The notes under the pieces were generated by a model. That model ran no database searches, was not told the DNA's origin, and saw only the letters and a program-made list of their open reading frames with translations. Positions 60,371 to 64,000 of a DNA stretch of 64,000 nt are shown piece after piece (within the stretch, counting starts at the first letter, position 1; each line of letters opens with the position of its first letter). Where the stretch lies: positions 1,342,001-1,406,000 of the forward strand of contig CM034414.1 in assembly GCA_019925095.2 (NCBI GenBank). Direction: 5' to 3'. This DNA is from Dendrolimus kikuchii (taxonomy: Eukaryota; Arthropoda; Insecta; Lepidoptera; Lasiocampidae). The position numbers were made by a program, and so were the translations under genes.

Positions 60371-60576
60371 AACACCCAAGGGTTTTAGTGGGTATCCATA
60401 ACTGGGGAGTGGCACTAGCGTGGCACCAGTTCTGACTTGACATGCTAGTGCCACCCCCAATCTGGCGAATCCCACACACGGGCCGCAAATTATCTCCCCA
60501 GGCTTCTGTGCCTGTCGCGGCTTATTCCTCAAACGGGGAAATCTCTCCTGGCCAAAAAAATAAGTTTAGATGAAAT

Positions 60577-61265
60577 CTCGCGGAAACGCGGGACCCTAAC
60601 GTTTTGGATGTTATCGGGCACGGCTCCTTTGGTAAGTATATGCATCAAATCTCGGGACGGAAGCCCTCCCCGCAATGTCACGAATGCGGCGGGCTCCAAG
60701 ACGCGGCGTTTTACACGCTCGTGGAGTGCGCCGTCTGGGGGCCCCAGAGGGCCCTCTTAGAAAACGTCGTTGGCCCTGTGAGCTCGCTTCGTAGCATGAA
60801 ATCCTGGCTTACGGTTACCTCCTTCTGCGAGTCCGTCATGGCGCAGAAGGAGGCCACAGAAAGAGTTAGGGAGGAGGACGCGTACACAGACCCCATCCGC
60901 AGGAAGCGGACCGGCGGTCGAAGGCGCCGCTACGTGCATCTCCTCCTCCCATAATTACCGTCACGGGGAGCCGCTGCTACGGGGGTAGTAGCGGACTGCC
61001 CCCCCCCCCCCTCCGTAGGGGCGTCACGGTGCAGTAACTCTGTTCTAAATCCCGTGTCGCCCCGTAAAAGCGTGGATACAGGGGCGCAGGTTTAGGTTCA
61101 GTGGGTAGTTTGGCGATCAGTTTCTCGCGAGTCACGACTGCTTTTGTTTAAGAAGTGACCTGAGAGTCCCACCCACCCTCGATGCGTGCTTCTGCGCTGC
61201 ATTTGGCTCTTCTCACGAAGAGCCCGAGGACGGTGTCCAAAGGCATTCGCCCTGCGTTATCAAAA
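60577..61265 (+). pseudogene. R1-type LINE 3' end: C-terminal zinc knuckle and 3' UTR
   Basis: The frame 60604-60954 reads GHGSFGKYMHQISGRKPSPQ, then CHECGGLQDAAFYTLVECAV and FCESVMAQKEATERVREED, and ends GRRRRYVHLLLP. The C-x2-C...C cluster and basic end are the C-terminus of R1-group polyproteins. The 3' UTR (GGTTTAGGTTCAGTGGGTAG) ends at an A-run near 61260. It lacks the reverse transcriptase. Confidence 0.75.
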
Positions 61266-61268
61266 AAA

Positions 61269-61584
61269 ATCTTTTTTTTTATTGCAGGAGTTCAGCAGAC
61301 AGGCAGACGGCCTACTTGATGGAAAGCGGTTACCATCACCTATGGACATTTGCAACACCAAAGATGCTACAAATGCGCTGCTGCTCTCTTAAGGGAGACT
61401 GGAACCTGGTCACTAATGCCGGAACACAACTCAATGTTGTTATGGCGACATACTTTAGACCAGGGGTGGTAGCCATTCAGTCGGGCAAATGCCCTACCAC
61501 CTTGCTGTGGGTTCTTCTATCGCCTCTTACGACAGACCGCCCGGCCGCAGGAAGTTGTATTCTTTCTCCGTTCCTGCACGGATA
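61269..61584 (-). mobile_element. family A retroposon, full length
   Basis: It runs from TTTTTTTTTATTGCAGGAG to TTCTCCGTTCCTGCACGG. It sits directly on the A-run of the preceding LINE. Confidence 0.85.
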
Positions 61585-62060
61585 TAAACTAAAGCGGAAC
61601 AATACATGACTTACCTATCAATGTTTCTCAATTAATGCATTAAACCCTTGACTACATCTTTGTGTAACAATAACATTGTCCCAGGTGTAGCGTGCGCAAG
61701 AAATAAAACCGCACATGCCGATGGAACTCCAATCGGAAGAAAGTCATTGTACCAAGACAATGGTAGAGCTCGCTATTGTAATCAATCCATTTTTTCCATC
61801 ATTACGTTCTAATTAACATCAATAAATCCGTTAGCAGCTTTGTCTGTTTATGACAATAGGGATGTGGACACAGGTTAAAGTTTTAATATTATCTTCACGC
61901 CATACTCCTCTACTGCACATGCCTTCTCATGGAACGAATTGTGCCAGCAGTAGCATATTTACTCGGATTGCTAAGACTCACAACACCAGATTACACATTG
62001 TCACAACAATTAAACAATAAATTATGACACCACACAAAGTCACAAACACACAACTAACAA
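61585..62060. other. no gene seen
   Basis: Unassigned. Bases from about 61960 begin the reverse copy of the repeat at 44447-45175. Confidence 0.35.
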
Positions 62061-62080
62061 CAAAACTTACACACATACCC

Positions 62081-62501
62081 TTTTTTTTTTTTTTTGGCCA
62101 GGGGAAATCCGTTTGAGGCACAAAAGCCTGGGGGGATGTTCGCGACCCGTGTGAGTGTGGGATTCGCCAGATCGCGGGTGGCACTAGCGTGCCCGGTCAG
62201 AACCGGTGCCACGCTATTGCCACTCCCCAGTTAGGGATACCCACTAAAACCCCTGGGTGTTCCGTCCTGCGCCTTATGCCAGGGCTACGTGAATGCGGGA
62301 TTCCCAACTCCGCGTGCCCTGGCAGGCGTGGGCCCCCCTCACTGGGCCTCTTCCTATGCCAGGGGACATATCCCCCGGCTACTACTAAGTCTAGTCCATG
62401 CGTGGGGCGGTTTGTAACGCGCCCCACGGGAAGAGAGATGGGCGCGCGCGGAACACTCGCGCTCTCATCTCGACGGCATATGCGGGTGAGTGAGAACCCC
62501 T
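62081..62501 (-). mobile_element. LINE 3' UTR, uninterrupted reverse copy
   Basis: A 17-base target duplication, AACTTACACACATACCC, is at 62064-62080 and 62502-62518. A T-run at 62081-62094 is the tail. It is inserted into the reverse copy of the 44.5-kb repeat. Confidence 0.85.
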
Positions 62502-62518
62502 AACTTACACACATACCC

Positions 62519-62690
62519 ACACCAACGCGCACTACCACCGCATTGCATTACACGCCCACTTCACAGACAGACCAAGACACAGAAAGAGCCTAAAATTAAT
62601 AACCTAGGCACAGAAAGGAAAACAACACACATGGCACTAATTAAGATAATATATCGCTTATTTGGGGGAACAATAACCTAATTGTAATTT
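62519..62690 (-). mobile_element. unclassified long interspersed repeat, reverse copy
   Basis: Reverse complement of about 44700-44860 (CGCACTACCACCGCATTGCA, AGACCAAGACACA). Confidence 0.5.
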
Positions 62691-62698
62691 TATAAAAC

Positions 62699-63020
62699 TT
62701 TTTTTTTTTTTTTTATTGCAGAAGATCAGCAGACAGGCAGACGGTCCACTTGATGGAAAGCGGTTACCATCGCCTATGGACATTTGCAACAGCAAAGTTT
62801 CTACAAATGCGCTGCTGCTCTCTTAAGGGAGACTGGAACCTGGTCACTAATGCCGGAACACAACTCGAAGGTTGTTATGGCGATATACTTTAGACCAGGG
62901 GTGGTAGCCATCCAGTCAGGCAAATGCCCTACCACCTGGCTGTGGGTTGTTAAGTCGCCTCTTACGATAGGCCGCCCGGCCGCAGGAAATTGTATTCTTT
63001 CTCCGTTCCTGCACGGATAA
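62699..63020 (-). mobile_element. family A retroposon, full length
   Basis: It runs from a 16-base T-run and ATTGCAGAAGATCAGC to TTCTCCGTTCCTGCACGG. Confidence 0.85.
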
Positions 63021-63077
63021 GATTGTAATTATAGTGACCAGCTGCTGTTCTTTTATTACCATAAACCGCTCTGAGTT

Positions 63078-63390
63078 GTTGCAAGTATTACGCTTAGCTT
63101 TCGGCTGGGCGTAACTATTATCTAAATCTCAGCCTTTCCAACACAAACAAAAGCGCAGGGTCGTCAGGGGGGAGGGGGTTTTTAGTGGGTATTGGGCTTG
63201 CTCGCTCGTGTAGCAACGCTCGGAGTCTTCCACACTATTCTGTGACGTCGATCGCGGACGGAGCGCTGCCAAGAGCATACTATTGCTGCAGTGTTATCGC
63301 CCCCGACCGACGCGTGTCGTTCCCCTAGCAACGACCCAGTTTGTGCGTAAATCGGTTAAGCATTTTCCCTCGCCTCAAAAAAAAATGTAT
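63078..63390 (+). mobile_element. R1-type LINE 3' UTR fragment
   Basis: It has the phrases CTGGGCGTAACTA, CAGCCTTTCC and TTTTTAGTGGGTATTGGG, and ends CCCTCGCCTC with an A-run at 63377-63385. Confidence 0.6.
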
Positions 63391-63714
63391 TACACTTAGC
63401 CTACCGCCTAGTTGTTAATTTTAATTATTTAGTTTTATGGTTATTATTTATACTACGGGAGCATAATCTTATTTAACACCGCTTCGCGCTTCAAACCACC
63501 AAAAAGTGGTTTTATTATGCGTACTAGTTGCGACAAATTAAGAAAATGCTTACAATTTTTCTAACAAATGATAGAAGTCGCCTCTCTCCCATTTCTTACC
63601 AATTTTCCCTGTCTCCAGCTGCTCTTCCCAGTCTTTTCCACATCTATTTGCGAAAATATGTTCTCGCCTCTTTCTGGGCTTCCTCTTTCTCTCTTCCCAT
63701 CTCAGGGTATCAGT

Positions 63715-63920
63715 GCTGCTGCTCTCTAAAGGGAGACTGGAGCCGGGCCACTAATGCCGGAACACAACTCAAGGTCGTTATGGGAGCATAGTTTAGACCA
63801 TGGGTCGTAGCCATCTAGACGGGCAAATGCCCTACCACTGGCTGTGGGTTGTTTTGTCGCCTCTTACGACAGACCGCCTTGCCGTAGGAAATTGTATACT
63901 TTCTCTGTTCCTGCACGGCT
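63715..63920 (-). mobile_element. family A retroposon, partial
   Basis: It starts inside the family at CTGCTGCTCTCTAAAGGGAG and ends TTCTCTGTTCCTGCACGG. The T-run end is missing. Confidence 0.75.
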
Positions 63921-64000
63921 CTGTGGGTGACTCATTTCTGGAGTTTACCTATAATCTGTGTAACAGACAGACAACAGACGAAGTTAGTAATATATTTGAA

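Larger units (their letters stand above)
59631..60576 (+). mobile_element. LINE 3' UTR (outer), interrupted twice
   Basis: It matches the reverse complement of 62081-62501 but is interrupted by another LINE tail (59647-60038) and a TATG-tail LINE (60114-60370). It ends CTGGCCAAAAAAATAAG. Confidence 0.7.

Overview
This is a eukaryotic, AT-rich, intron-containing window that is mostly interspersed repeats. The repeat mixture points to a lepidopteran insect: a mariner, Helitron-like elements ending in CTAG before T, tRNA-derived SINEs, R1/Jockey/RTE-type LINE tails and a BEL/Pao remnant. I cannot name the species from sequence alone.

The one host gene that can be reconstructed completely is a cyclin-dependent kinase of the CDK4/6 type on the minus strand. 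It has seven coding exons between 29363 (ATG) and 12107 (stop). All introns have GT/AG ends and matching phases. The product is 323 residues with a glycine loop, PLSTLRE cyclin-binding helix, HRD, DFG and T-loop threonine. Its 972 coding bases are spread over 17.3 kb because the introns are packed with repeats. Exon 2 is squeezed between a minisatellite and a LINE fragment, and intron 5 is almost wholly one retroposon. A tRNA-Pro(CGG) gene lies 0.7 kb upstream of the kinase ATG, also on the minus strand. Three weaker host candidates are the last exon of a plus-strand gene at the left edge (215-272) and two possible signal-peptide first exons on the plus strand (30749-30807 and 54303-54381).

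Layout: 0-12 kb holds LINE, BEL/Pao, Helitron and R1-type remnants, then MITEs and a diverged tandem array (10.8-12.0 kb). 12.1-29.4 kb is the kinase gene with its repeats, including a solo LTR, a compound microsatellite, fold-back elements and a hAT fragment. 30.0 kb holds the tRNA. 31.6-37.5 kb holds a decayed mariner, a long-TIR MITE, a mariner with an intact 350-residue transposase and a LINE 3' end. 38-49 kb holds fold-back MITEs, Helitrons and LINE tails. 49.7-52.2 kb is the longest autonomous-type element, an RTE-like reverse transcriptase reading frame of 810 codons. 52-64 kb is layered repeats with several datable nested insertions.

Four repeat families recur. (1) The 'TATG-tail' RTE-like LINE has 20 copies, nearly all 5'-truncated, ending in (TATG)n and often with target-site duplications. 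(2) 'Family A' is a retroposon of about 320 bp that runs from a GTGCAGGAACGGAG head to an AATAAA plus A-run tail, with about 24 copies. (3) A tRNA-derived SINE has clear A and B boxes. (4) Three Helitron-like families are present. The most unexpected signal is a short block of about 70 bp found in four otherwise different repeats. Its hairpin arms change in a compensatory way while the loop stays nearly constant.
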